This document shows, piece by piece, positions 10,306 to 19,235 of a stretch of 40,399 nucleotides of DNA; position 1 is the stretch's first letter; each line of letters starts with the position of its first letter. The stretch lies in contig CAIOAQ010000185.1 in the NCBI GenBank assembly GCA_903856025.1, positions 1 through 40,399 of the forward strand, in the 5' to 3' direction. The notes under the pieces were generated by a model. It was given only the letters and a program-made list of their open reading frames with translations. It was not told the DNA's origin and did not search any database. Source of the DNA: an uncultured beta proteobacterium (GTDB lineage Bacteria; Pseudomonadota; Gammaproteobacteria; Burkholderiales; Burkholderiaceae_C). Both the position numbers and the translations under genes were made by a program.

Positions 10306-10878
10306 TTATCTGGCCAATGCCCGCAATGCCAGCTTGATGCCGTCGCTGACACCTACGTCCTTGGGCAGTGCTTTCAGGGCGGCGGCGGCCTCCTTGTCGC
10401 TGTAACCCAGGGCCAGCAGGGCTTGCAAAATGTCGGCCTGCGTGTCGCTGGCTTGTGTGGCCACCACGCCGATGTCTGGCCCGAGCTTGCCTTTGAGTTC
10501 CAGCAACAGGCGTTCGGCGGTTTTCTTGCCAATGCCCGGCACTTTGATCAGGCGACCCGCCTCTTGCAAGGTGATGGCTTGCGCCAGCTCAGGCACCCCC
10601 ATGCCTGACAAAATCGACAGCGCCGTGCGCGGCCCCACGCCTGATATTTTGATCAACTGGCGAAATGCCTCACGTTCCTGGTGGTTGGCAAAACCGTAGA
10701 GAATTTGGGCATCTTCTCGCACCACAAAATGGGTCAACAGGGTCACTTTCGCACCCAGCTCTGGCAGGTTGTAAAACGTGTTCATGGGCACAAATACCTC
10801 GTAGCCCACACCGTGGCAATCCACCACAATGGCGGGCGGGTTTTTGGTATCGAGCGTACCGGTTAACTTGGCGATCAT
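10306..10878 (-). CDS. ruvA: Holliday junction branch migration protein RuvA
   Basis: [64 protein letters not shown]. Confidence 0.96.
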   Translation of the reverse strand: MIAKLTGTLDTKNPPAIVVDCHGVGYEVFVPMNTFYNLPELGAKVTLLTHFVVREDAQILYGFANHQEREAFRQLIKISGVGPRTALSILSGMGVPELAQAITLQEAGRLIKVPGIGKKTAERLLLELKGKLGPDIGVVATQASDTQADILQALLALGYSDKEAAAALKALPKDVGVSDGIKLALRALAR

Positions 10879-10918
10879 TTTTTGCCTATCATGGGGGAAT
10901 ATTTTTGGAATTATCAAC

Positions 10919-11863
10919 GTGATCCTTCGGCATATCTTTTCCCCGCCCAGCAATTCCCGCTTAGCGCACCTGTGCGGCCCCACAGACGAGCATTTGCGCA
11001 CCATCGAGACCGCTTTGCAGGTCAAAATCGCGCACCGGCATGAACAGTTCAAGGTCGATGGCCTCAAGGCCAACGCCAAGCGTGCCATGGAAATGCTGCA
11101 GGCGATGTACGAAATGGCAGCTCGCCCAATTGAGCCGCGTACCGTGCAGCTGATGCTTTCTGGCGACGGTGATGTCAACGGCGCCGATGGCCCGGCATTG
11201 AAGACCAAGCGCGCAGAACTCAAACCCCGTTCCATGAACCAGGCGCGTTACCTGGACAGCATTGCCAGCCACGACATCACGTTTGGCATTGGTCCGGCAG
11301 GCACTGGCAAAACCTACCTGGCGGTGGCTTGTGCCGTGGACGCGTTGCAGCGCAGCACCGTGCAGCGCATTGTGTTGACGCGCCCGGCGGTGGAGGCGGG
11401 CGAGCGATTGGGCTATTTGCCCGGTGATCTGGCGCAAAAGATCGACCCTTACCTGCGCCCGCTGTATGACGCCCTGTATAACCTGATGGGGTTTGAGGCG
11501 GTGCAAAAAGCGTTCGAGCGGCAAACCATCGAGATCGCGCCTCTGGCTTTCATGCGCGGCAGAACGCTCAACACGGCGTTTGTCATTCTGGACGAGGCGC
11601 AAAACACCACGCCCGAGCAGATGAAGATGTTTTTGACCCGCATCGGTTTTGGCTCCAAAGCAGTGGTCACCGGTGACGTGAGCCAGATTGACCTGCCCAC
11701 CACCCAGCTCAGTGGCTTGATTGATGCCGAGCGCGTGCTCAAAGGGGTGGAAGGCATCGCCATCTGTCGCCTGACCAGTACCGATGTGGTGCGTCACCCG
11801 CTGGTGGCGCGGATTGTGGATGCCTACGACGTACCCGCACGCCGCAGGTCAAACGCAGCCTGA
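10919..11863 (+). CDS. PhoH family protein (PhoH-like ATPase)
   Basis: [19 protein letters not shown] Walker [44 protein letters not shown] start at 10919 is likely. Confidence 0.95.
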   Translation: MILRHIFSPPSNSRLAHLCGPTDEHLRTIETALQVKIAHRHEQFKVDGLKANAKRAMEMLQAMYEMAARPIEPRTVQLMLSGDGDVNGADGPALKTKRAELKPRSMNQARYLDSIASHDITFGIGPAGTGKTYLAVACAVDALQRSTVQRIVLTRPAVEAGERLGYLPGDLAQKIDPYLRPLYDALYNLMGFEAVQKAFERQTIEIAPLAFMRGRTLNTAFVILDEAQNTTPEQMKMFLTRIGFGSKAVVTGDVSQIDLPTTQLSGLIDAERVLKGVEGIAICRLTSTDVVRHPLVARIVDAYDVPARRRSNAA

Positions 11864-11866
11864 TTG

Positions 11867-11926
11867 ATTGCAATCGTATTGATAGCGCTCTGCGCTTATT
11901 ATTCGAGGGTTAGAAGCCGATTTTTT
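11867..11926 (+). repeat. Degenerate dispersed element copy (intergenic phoH-ybeY)
   Basis: TTGCAATCGTATTGATAGCGCTCTGCGCTTATTATTCGAGGGTTAGAAGCCGATTTTTT. Confidence 0.6.
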
Positions 11927-11943
11927 ATATAAAAAGTGAATCC

Positions 11944-12387
11944 ATGAACCCACTCACCCTGTCCCTCCAATTTGCCAAATTCAACGATGCGCCGCTGCAC
12001 CGTGCCGCCTTGCCTCGCCACAAAGTCACCCGCTGGCTGCGCGCGGCGCTGCAAAGCGATGCCGAACTGACGGTGCGCATCGTCGATGCCGAAGAGGGCC
12101 AGGCATTGAACCGTGATTACCGTAAGAAGGACTACGCCACCAATGTGCTGACCTTTGATTACACCCAGGAACCCCTGGTCACCGCGGATTTGGTACTGTG
12201 CGCGCCGGTGGTGGCCCAGGAGGCGAAAGAGCAAAACAAAACACTGGAAGAGCATTACGCCCATTTGTTGGTGCACGGCGCATTGCACGCCCAGGGCTGG
12301 GACCACGATGAAGAGGAAGATGCGCAAGTGATGGAGTTGCGCGAAAGCGAAATCATGGCGCGGCTGGGTTTTGAAAATCCGTACTGA
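11944..12387 (+). CDS. ybeY: Endoribonuclease YbeY (rRNA maturation)
   Basis: [25 protein letters not shown] metal-binding motif; [18 protein letters not shown]; adjacent to phoH. Confidence 0.97.
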   Translation: MNPLTLSLQFAKFNDAPLHRAALPRHKVTRWLRAALQSDAELTVRIVDAEEGQALNRDYRKKDYATNVLTFDYTQEPLVTADLVLCAPVVAQEAKEQNKTLEEHYAHLLVHGALHAQGWDHDEEEDAQVMELRESEIMARLGFENPY

Positions 12388-12466
12388 GCCAGCGCCTGCA
12401 GGTCGTATAGTGTGCTGAAATTTTCTGAGCTATCAACGTGAAATCAATACTTGGGATGAGCCGGTA

Positions 12467-13747
12467 ATGGATGTGGTTGCCATCGTTGGATTGGGTTACG
12501 TGGGCCTGCCGTTGGCCGTGGCGTTTGGCAAGTTGTCGCCAACCATGGGCTACGACTTGTCCAGCCAAAAAATGGCCAGCTACCAGCAGCATCTGGACCC
12601 CAGTGGCACCGTGTCAACGGCAAATATGCGTGCCGCGTCCCATTTGACGTACACCAGCGATGCGGCGGATTTGGCTCGGGCAGATATCGTCATCATTGCT
12701 GTGCCAACACCGATTGACGCTGCCCGTAAACCAGACTTTGGCCCCTTGATGGCGGCCAGCGAAAGTGTGGGCAAGTACCTTAAACCGGGTGCCACCGTGG
12801 TTTATGAATCCACGGTTTACCCTGGCGCAACCGAAGAGGTGTGTATTCCGATTCTTGAGCGCGCATCGGGCCTGAAGTGGAAAAGAGATTTTTTTGTAGG
12901 CTATTCGCCGGAGCGCATCAACCCTGGTGACCAGCAGCACACACTGACCAACACGGTCAAAGTCGTCGCCGGTGATTGCCCGGACACCTTGGCACGCGTG
13001 GCCGGGTTGTACAAAAAGGTGGTGACGGCGGGTGTGCATCCGGTCTCATCGATCCGGGTGGCTGAAGCTGCCAAGGTGATAGAAAACACCCAACGTGACC
13101 TGAACATCGCGCTGATGAACGAACTGGCGGTGATTTTCAACATGATGGGCCTGGATACCACCGAGGTGCTGGAAGCCGCTGGCACCAAATGGAACTTCTT
13201 GCCGTTTCGCCCCGGGCTGGTGGGCGGTCACTGCATTGGCGTGGACCCCTATTACCTGACCCACAAGGCCGAGATGCTGGGCTACCACCCTGAAGTCATC
13301 CTGGCCGGGCGGCGTATCAACGACAGCATGGGCAAATACATTGCCGAGCAAACCGTCAAGCAAATGATCCAGGCGGGCAGCCAAGTCAAAGGTGCAAAAG
13401 TGAACGTGTTGGGCATCACTTTCAAAGAGAACGTGCCCGACCTTCGCAACTCCAAGGTGGCGGGTTTGGTGAGTGAACTTCAGGCTTACGGCATCGAGGT
13501 CTTTGTGCACGACCCGGTGGCGGATGCGCTTGAGGCGCGGCAGGAGTATGGCGTTGAACTGGTGGCGTGGCAAGATTTGCCGCAGGCCGATGCGGTGGTG
13601 GTGGCCGTGGCGCATCAGCAGTATTTATCAAAATCAATAGCAAAATACCTTGAAATAACAAGGGATGGAGGCTGTTTTATTGATGTGAAGGCGCAGTTTG
13701 ACAGGGTTCAACTCAGTGCGGCTGGGCTGCTGGTTTGGCGGTTGTGA
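12467..13747 (+). CDS. tviB: Nucleotide sugar dehydrogenase, VipA/TviB (WbpA-like) family
   Basis: VAIVGLGYVGLPLAVAFG, VYESTVYPGATEEVCIPILE, FRPGLVGGHCIGVDPYYLTHKAE, GITFKENVPDLRNSKV. Confidence 0.9.
   Translation: MDVVAIVGLGYVGLPLAVAFGKLSPTMGYDLSSQKMASYQQHLDPSGTVSTANMRAASHLTYTSDAADLARADIVIIAVPTPIDAARKPDFGPLMAASESVGKYLKPGATVVYESTVYPGATEEVCIPILERASGLKWKRDFFVGYSPERINPGDQQHTLTNTVKVVAGDCPDTLARVAGLYKKVVTAGVHPVSSIRVAEAAKVIENTQRDLNIALMNELAVIFNMMGLDTTEVLEAAGTKWNFLPFRPGLVGGHCIGVDPYYLTHKAEMLGYHPEVILAGRRINDSMGKYIAEQTVKQMIQAGSQVKGAKVNVLGITFKENVPDLRNSKVAGLVSELQAYGIEVFVHDPVADALEARQEYGVELVAWQDLPQADAVVVAVAHQQYLSKSIAKYLEITRDGGCFIDVKAQFDRVQLSAAGLLVWRL
13624..13680 (+). repeat. Degenerate dispersed element copy inside tviB-like gene
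   Basis: TTTATCAAAATCAATAGCAAAATACCTTGAAATAACAAGGGATGGAGGCTGTTTTAT; ~31/52 identical to the aroE copy, including AACAAGGGAT / TACAAGGGAT. Confidence 0.65.
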
Positions 13748-13760
13748 TGAAATTCGCCTT

Positions 13761-14387
13761 ATGAATCAGCCAATTTCTTCCAGCAAGAGTACCAACGTGA
13801 CATGGCAGCAGGGCCAGGTGTCTCGTAGGGAAAAGCAGCACCTCAATGGGCACCGCAGCGTGGTCATTTGGTTCACCGGCCTGTCTGGCGCTGGGAAGTC
13901 AACCTTGGCCTATGCGGTAGAGAAAAAGCTTCACCAACTGCAATGCCGCAGCTTTGTGCTGGATGGCGACAACGTGCGCCATGGGCTCTGCGGCGATTTG
14001 GGTTTCTCAGAAGCCGATCGGCAGGAAAACATTCGCCGCGTCGGAGAAATGGCCAAACTGTTTGCGCAGGCGGGGGTGATCACGCTGACAGCCTTCATTT
14101 CGCCCTATTACGCAGATCGAGATCGGGTGCGTGCATTGCTTGCGCCGGGTGATTTTGTCGAGGTGTATTGCCGCTGCGATCTGGAAGTCTGCGAAGGTCG
14201 CGACGTGAAGGGCATGTACCGCAAGGCCCGTATGGGAGAAATTCGTGATTTCACGGGTGTTTCGGCGCCTTATGAAGCACCAGAGCATGCCGAATTGGTC
14301 ATTGAAACCGGCAAGCTGCCTTTGGATGAATGTGTGAATCAGGTAGTGCAATACTTGCAAAACCATGGAGTGATGGCGGGGTCATGA
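13761..14387 (+). CDS. cysC: Adenylylsulfate kinase (APS kinase)
   Basis: WFTGLSGAGKSTLAYAVEKKL, LDGDNVRHGLCGDLGFSEADRQENIRRVGEMA, FISPYYADRDRVR, DVKGMYRKAR. Confidence 0.95.
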   Translation: MNQPISSSKSTNVTWQQGQVSRREKQHLNGHRSVVIWFTGLSGAGKSTLAYAVEKKLHQLQCRSFVLDGDNVRHGLCGDLGFSEADRQENIRRVGEMAKLFAQAGVITLTAFISPYYADRDRVRALLAPGDFVEVYCRCDLEVCEGRDVKGMYRKARMGEIRDFTGVSAPYEAPEHAELVIETGKLPLDECVNQVVQYLQNHGVMAGS

Positions 14388-15193
14388 GCAGCATGGTGTG
14401 GAATCCGCTTTGTATCGTGACCGACATTTGGCAGCACCGCTATCTGCTTGGACAGCTCATCAAACGCGATGTGCTGCTGCGCTATCGGGGGGCGATGTTT
14501 GGTGTGGCCTGGATATTTTTGAGCCCACTGTTCATGCTGACCATTTTTGCCTATGTGTTTGGTCAGGTTTTTCAATCGCGTTGGCCGCAGCAAGACAGCA
14601 CGCTGCCGTTTTGGTTGCTGCTGTATGCAGGCTTGATCGTGTTCAATATCTTTGCTGAAACCGTGTCGCGCGCCCCCGCAGCCGTGCGCGGGTATCCGAA
14701 CTTTGTGAAGAAAATCATTTTCCCGGTGCATATCCTTCCGGTGGTGCCACTGGGTGCGGCGCTGGTCCATGGGTTGTTCAATTTTTTGATTCTGCTGGTG
14801 GCCTTGTTATGGGTTGGCGGCTTGCATCTGCAGGTACTGCTTTTCCCGTTGCTGATGTTGCCTGCGTTGTTGCTGGCATTGGGCTTGTCCTGGTTTGTGG
14901 CGGCCTGGGGCGTGTTCATCAAAGACATGACCCAGATCGTGCCAATGTTTGTGCAAATGCTGATGTTTTTGTCGCCGGTGTTTTACCCAGTGAGTGCGGT
15001 GCCAGCTGCGTTGCGTCCGTTTTACCATCTCAACCCGCTGGGCAGCGTGATTGAAGCCACACGGGCGGTGGTGATTGGCCAGCAAGTTGCGTGGGGCACT
15101 TGGTGCATGACGCTGGCGCTGTGTCTGGCAGGTGCCATCTTGGGTCATGCCTTCTTCCAGCACAGCCGTGAGGAGTTTGCAGATGCACTCTGA
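14384..15193 (+). CDS. Polysaccharide ABC transporter permease (Wzm-like, ABC2 family)
   Basis: LIKRDVLLRYRGAMFGVAWIFLSPLFMLTIFAYVF, LSPVFYPVSAVPAALRPFYHLNPLGSVIEATRAVV; ATGA overlap with cysC. Confidence 0.93.
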   Translation: MSSMVWNPLCIVTDIWQHRYLLGQLIKRDVLLRYRGAMFGVAWIFLSPLFMLTIFAYVFGQVFQSRWPQQDSTLPFWLLLYAGLIVFNIFAETVSRAPAAVRGYPNFVKKIIFPVHILPVVPLGAALVHGLFNFLILLVALLWVGGLHLQVLLFPLLMLPALLLALGLSWFVAAWGVFIKDMTQIVPMFVQMLMFLSPVFYPVSAVPAALRPFYHLNPLGSVIEATRAVVIGQQVAWGTWCMTLALCLAGAILGHAFFQHSREEFADAL

Positions 15194-16529
15194 TGTGGCT
15201 ATCTCGGTCAAGAATCTGACCAAAACTTACCGCATTTTTGGTCACCCTGGGGACCGGATCAAACAGGCGCTGACGTTTGGGCAAAAGCAGTATCACAAGG
15301 AATTTACGGCACTGAAGAACGTGTCTTTTGAGATCAAGAAGGGCGAGACGGTTGGCATCATTGGGCGCAATGGATCTGGCAAGAGCACCTTGCTGCAGTT
15401 GATTTGCGGGATTTTGAAGCCTACGTCGGGGTCCGTGGAAGTCAATGGCCGAATTTCGGCGTTGCTGGAACTGGGGGCGGGATTCAATCCCGAATTCACC
15501 GGGCGGGAGAATGTGTATTTTCAGGGGGCTGTGACGGGTATCCCACGCGAGGAGATGGTGAAGCGGTTCGACGAGATTGCCGCTTTTGCGGATATTGGGG
15601 AGTTTATTGACCAACCCGTGCGGACCTATTCGAGTGGGATGTTTGTCAGGTTGGCATTTTCAGTCGCCATTCATGTGGATCCGGATATTCTGGTGATCGA
15701 TGAGGCATTGGGCGTCGGTGATGCATTCTTTGTGCAGAAATGCTTTCGCTTTCTTAACGAATTCCGCAAAACGGGTACGCTTATCGTGGTCAGCCACGAT
15801 CTGCAAGCTGTAAAAGGTTTGTGTGAAAGGGCCATTTGGCTAAAACAAGGCGCAATACAAGCAAGTGGCTTAACGAAGACGGTTTGCGAGGGCTATCTGT
15901 CGGATTTGTTTGATGGGGAACTGCCCAGACTTCATGTTGGAGAGGACCAGGACGTTGATGATTGGGGAGATCAGCGAATACCTTATCTAAACGCCAGCAA
16001 TCTTCGGAATGATTTGAAACTGTTCCGATTCAATCCCGCAGCCCCCGCGTTTGGTGATGGTAGAGCGCAGATCGTGGATGTTCAACTGACTGATCAGGCG
16101 GGGCGACCCTACAGTTGGGCACTGGGTGGTGAGGTCGTGACTTTGTCCATTGAGGCGCGAGTTAATGAGATATTGATGTCTCCAATCATCGGTTTCATCG
16201 TGAAAAATGGAATCGGGCAGGCGTTGTTTGGCGACAATACCTACTTGAGCTACGCAGATCATCCCATAGTGGCAGCGGCGGGATCGGGTTTACACGCTTG
16301 TTTTCGCTTCCGGATGCCCCGGTTACCCATCGGAGACTACTCGGTGGCAGTTGCCATCGCCGATGGTAGTCAAGGTGAGCACCAGTTTCAGCATTGGATC
16401 CACGATGCATTGATGTTCCAGTCTCATCGGAGCAGTGTGGACGGATCGCTAGTGGGGCTACCGATGCAGGAAATACTATTGAAGGCGACGCCCGCTGTTC
16501 AAACAGTGAAAAGTAAGGAGCTCACTTGA
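15183..16529 (+). CDS. Polysaccharide ABC transporter ATPase with C-terminal Wzt-type carbohydrate-binding domain
   Basis: IIGRNGSGKSTLLQLICGI, YSSGMFVRLAFSVAIHVDPDILVIDEAL; C-terminal ~200 aa beta-rich extension (IGFIVKNGIGQALFGDNTYLS) as in Wzt_C. Confidence 0.93.
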   Translation: MHSDVAISVKNLTKTYRIFGHPGDRIKQALTFGQKQYHKEFTALKNVSFEIKKGETVGIIGRNGSGKSTLLQLICGILKPTSGSVEVNGRISALLELGAGFNPEFTGRENVYFQGAVTGIPREEMVKRFDEIAAFADIGEFIDQPVRTYSSGMFVRLAFSVAIHVDPDILVIDEALGVGDAFFVQKCFRFLNEFRKTGTLIVVSHDLQAVKGLCERAIWLKQGAIQASGLTKTVCEGYLSDLFDGELPRLHVGEDQDVDDWGDQRIPYLNASNLRNDLKLFRFNPAAPAFGDGRAQIVDVQLTDQAGRPYSWALGGEVVTLSIEARVNEILMSPIIGFIVKNGIGQALFGDNTYLSYADHPIVAAAGSGLHACFRFRMPRLPIGDYSVAVAIADGSQGEHQFQHWIHDALMFQSHRSSVDGSLVGLPMQEILLKATPAVQTVKSKELT

Positions 16530-17428
16530 ATCAAATCGGCGATCGATCAAAGGAACTTGAATGGACGGGCGAACGTTATGTTCCTTTTGTACACGGTGAC
16601 ATCGAAATAGAACATCTCCATCGTTATGCCTTTGCACGTGAATTTGTACTGCAAAAAGATGTTCTGGATATTGCAAGTGGTGAAGGATATGGATCGTATC
16701 TCTTGGCTGGCGGGGCGAGAACAGTCATCGGCGTAGATATTTCCAAAGACGCAGTTCTTCACGCACAAACGAAATACGTTGCACCAAATCTGCAGTTTCG
16801 TCATGGTGATTGCAGATGTATACCTTTAGATAACAACAGCGTAGATATTGTGATCAGTTTCGAAACCATTGAACATCACGATCAACACGATGTCATGCTT
16901 GCCGAAATAAAGCGGGTACTCAGACTAGGTGGCATGTTAATCATATCCACGCCGGAACGTGATTTTGACGAAGCGTGTATTCAGAAACGCAATGACTTCC
17001 ACGTTAAAGAACTTAGCCAGTTGGAATTCAGAACGCTGCTACTGTGCTACTTTAGAAATATCAAGTTGGTTGGCCAAAGAGTGCGATATGGCTCACTCAT
17101 TTCCCCCATTGATAGCAGCGAAGAGGGGCAGCAATTTTCCTTTCACTCGGGAACAAGTGCGTCTGTTGTCAGTCAGCTTATTGATCCCAATCCACTTTTC
17201 TTAATTGCTTTTGCATCTGAGAGTTCAATAGGATTTCAAAAAGCCAGTTTTTTTGATGGCACAGATTTTCTGTCTCATGCGATGGCATCTTTGCGGTTAG
17301 ATAGGGATGCGTTGCGTACAGAGGTGGATCGTGTAAAACAAACCCTGTCTTGGAGATTCACCAAGCCGTTTCGTTATTTTTGGAATATGGTGCGTAGATT
17401 TCTGGGTAACAGAGTGGAAAATAATTAG
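16526..17428 (+). CDS. Class I SAM-dependent methyltransferase with C-terminal SWRFTKPFR tail
   Basis: DVLDIASGEGYGSYLL, VIGVDIS, FETIEHHDQHDVMLAEIKRVLRLGGMLIISTPE; TTG start overlaps the wzt stop codon. Confidence 0.88.
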   Translation: MNQIGDRSKELEWTGERYVPFVHGDIEIEHLHRYAFAREFVLQKDVLDIASGEGYGSYLLAGGARTVIGVDISKDAVLHAQTKYVAPNLQFRHGDCRCIPLDNNSVDIVISFETIEHHDQHDVMLAEIKRVLRLGGMLIISTPERDFDEACIQKRNDFHVKELSQLEFRTLLLCYFRNIKLVGQRVRYGSLISPIDSSEEGQQFSFHSGTSASVVSQLIDPNPLFLIAFASESSIGFQKASFFDGTDFLSHAMASLRLDRDALRTEVDRVKQTLSWRFTKPFRYFWNMVRRFLGNRVENN

Positions 17429-17471
17429 TAGTGTGGATGTATTGCATTATTTTTTTGATTGAAATTATCTA

Positions 17472-19235
17472 ATGTCTATTGTTGGTGGCTACATTAAATA
17501 TAATGGTGGATTATTAGGCGCAGCAAAAAAGCTGCTGGTAGTTATTGCAACACTCATTCGCACGCGAGGGTTGTATGGTATTTACATCCAATGGATGGAA
17601 ACTCGATCTCGTATGAGGCAACTCGATTACGAGGAAAGTCGTGTCACGGCCCTGGCAATATATACTAAAAGTAGAATATTGCGTATTATATCGACCCAAC
17701 ATACCGCTTATGTCGCTTATATGTTGGATGTTCAATTCTGTAAGTACGGAATTGTATCAGAAATCATCTTCGATCTTCAGCACAAACCAGATAATAATGC
17801 GCTTTATTTGGTGATATGTCCACAAATGGTTGCCCATATACCACGGCATATGATCGCATTTCAGATGGAACAAAGCACTTCGAAACGCTGGTTTACGCCG
17901 AAATACATAAAACTTCTGTCGCAGTCAATTGCGGTGTTGGATTACAGCAGTTTCAACTTGAAATACTTGCAAGAACTAGGACTGAACACCAGCAATTTAT
18001 ACCTCTACCCAGTGCATCCTTTATCAACTTATAAAGAATATCTTGGCAAGCGCGGCATTAATTTTGAAACAGCTGGTGATGCCGGGTATGACGTCGTTTT
18101 TTATGGTGATGCCGAATGTGAACGAAGAAAAATAATACTCACGGAGCTGTCCAAGAGATTTCGATTGAAGATTATCTCTGAAGTATTCAGTTCTGATTTA
18201 TATTCTGCACTGTTGTGTGCAAAGGTCGTACTCAACATCCACTACTATGCACCTGCTTTGCTCGAGACAACGCGAATAAGTGAATGTGTTTCTTTGGGAA
18301 TTCCAGTAGTCTCCGAGTTGGGAATGTCAGGTGAAGATCATGAAGAATTTGGTGGTTTGGTTCGATACGTTCCCGTCGGTGACATTGATGCCATGTCTGT
18401 AGAGATCGTGTCTCTTTTGAATGGCTCCAAACATGAAGGTCCGTCTTATCAAGCCCAAGAAGAGCAGAAACAAGTCACGGACCTCAGCACTGCTCGTTTT
18501 TTGGTGGGTTGTGGTTTGATTGCTCCATCCGAATTATTGGATAAACCTTCTGACATCACGCTGAAAGATGCCAGCCCTGTTTGTCTGAGTCTCCCAGAAA
18601 CACCTCTGCGTCGGATGCATGCACAGCAATCTTGCGTTGAACAACCCAAATACTTTGACGGTTTGCGTCATGTGCAAGGATGGAAGGGGTGCGCATTGAG
18701 CTACTGGTACCTCGCGATTGCAGCTAAGCGACAGGGGCTCAACCAACTGGAAGTCTATGAAGATGACTGTCAGTTTTACCCCGGAAGCCTCGATGCACTA
18801 AAAATTAGCAGACGCTATCTGCATACCCAGAGCGGTGAATGGGATGTTTTCTCGGGTCTGATCACGTCCATCAATGAAGGTGTACAAATTGTTAAAGTTG
18901 AAATATTTGAAGGTATCAAGTTTGTTCACCTGAACAAGACCTTGGGTACCGTTTACAGTATTTTTAATAACACAATATATAATCACTTGACAGCCTGGGA
19001 TGTCTCGGATAGCAATGCTGCTTCCAATACCATAGATAAATACATTGCCTCAAAACCTGGTCTACGTGTTATTACATGCCTCCCTTATATTGTGGGACAT
19101 GCAGAGGGGGTAGAGTCCACACTTTGGGGATTTGGTAATCAGGCCTACAACAACCTGCTTGAAATATCGCAACATCAACTTGACAAACTTGTCTCTGAAT
19201 TTGAAGAATTTTCAAAATTGACGGTGAAAATATAA
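17472..19235 (+). CDS. Two-domain glycosyltransferase-like protein (N-terminal glycosyltransferase-like, C-terminal GT25-like)
   Basis: LETTRISECVSLGIPVVSELGMSGEDHEEFGGLVRYVPVGDID resembles GT C-terminal motifs; GCALSYWYLAIAAKRQGLNQLEVYEDDCQF resembles the GT25 acceptor/EDD region. Confidence 0.6.
   Translation: MSIVGGYIKYNGGLLGAAKKLLVVIATLIRTRGLYGIYIQWMETRSRMRQLDYEESRVTALAIYTKSRILRIISTQHTAYVAYMLDVQFCKYGIVSEIIFDLQHKPDNNALYLVICPQMVAHIPRHMIAFQMEQSTSKRWFTPKYIKLLSQSIAVLDYSSFNLKYLQELGLNTSNLYLYPVHPLSTYKEYLGKRGINFETAGDAGYDVVFYGDAECERRKIILTELSKRFRLKIISEVFSSDLYSALLCAKVVLNIHYYAPALLETTRISECVSLGIPVVSELGMSGEDHEEFGGLVRYVPVGDIDAMSVEIVSLLNGSKHEGPSYQAQEEQKQVTDLSTARFLVGCGLIAPSELLDKPSDITLKDASPVCLSLPETPLRRMHAQQSCVEQPKYFDGLRHVQGWKGCALSYWYLAIAAKRQGLNQLEVYEDDCQFYPGSLDALKISRRYLHTQSGEWDVFSGLITSINEGVQIVKVEIFEGIKFVHLNKTLGTVYSIFNNTIYNHLTAWDVSDSNAASNTIDKYIASKPGLRVITCLPYIVGHAEGVESTLWGFGNQAYNNLLEISQHQLDKLVSEFEEFSKLTVKI

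Noticed and set aside
10879-11235. N-terminal extension of the ruvA ORF
   Set aside because: RuvA starts at MIAKLTGTL (10878); the extension is antisense to the 5' part of phoH.
10961-11797. 278 aa minus-strand ORF opposite phoH
   Set aside because: Complement of a clear PhoH-like ATPase; His/Arg/Gln-rich nonsense-like translation.
12415-12450. Possible additional dispersed-element copy upstream of tviB (TGCTGAAATTTTCTGAGCTATCAACG)
   Set aside because: Lacks the AAGGGCTAGAGGC core; match too short to support.
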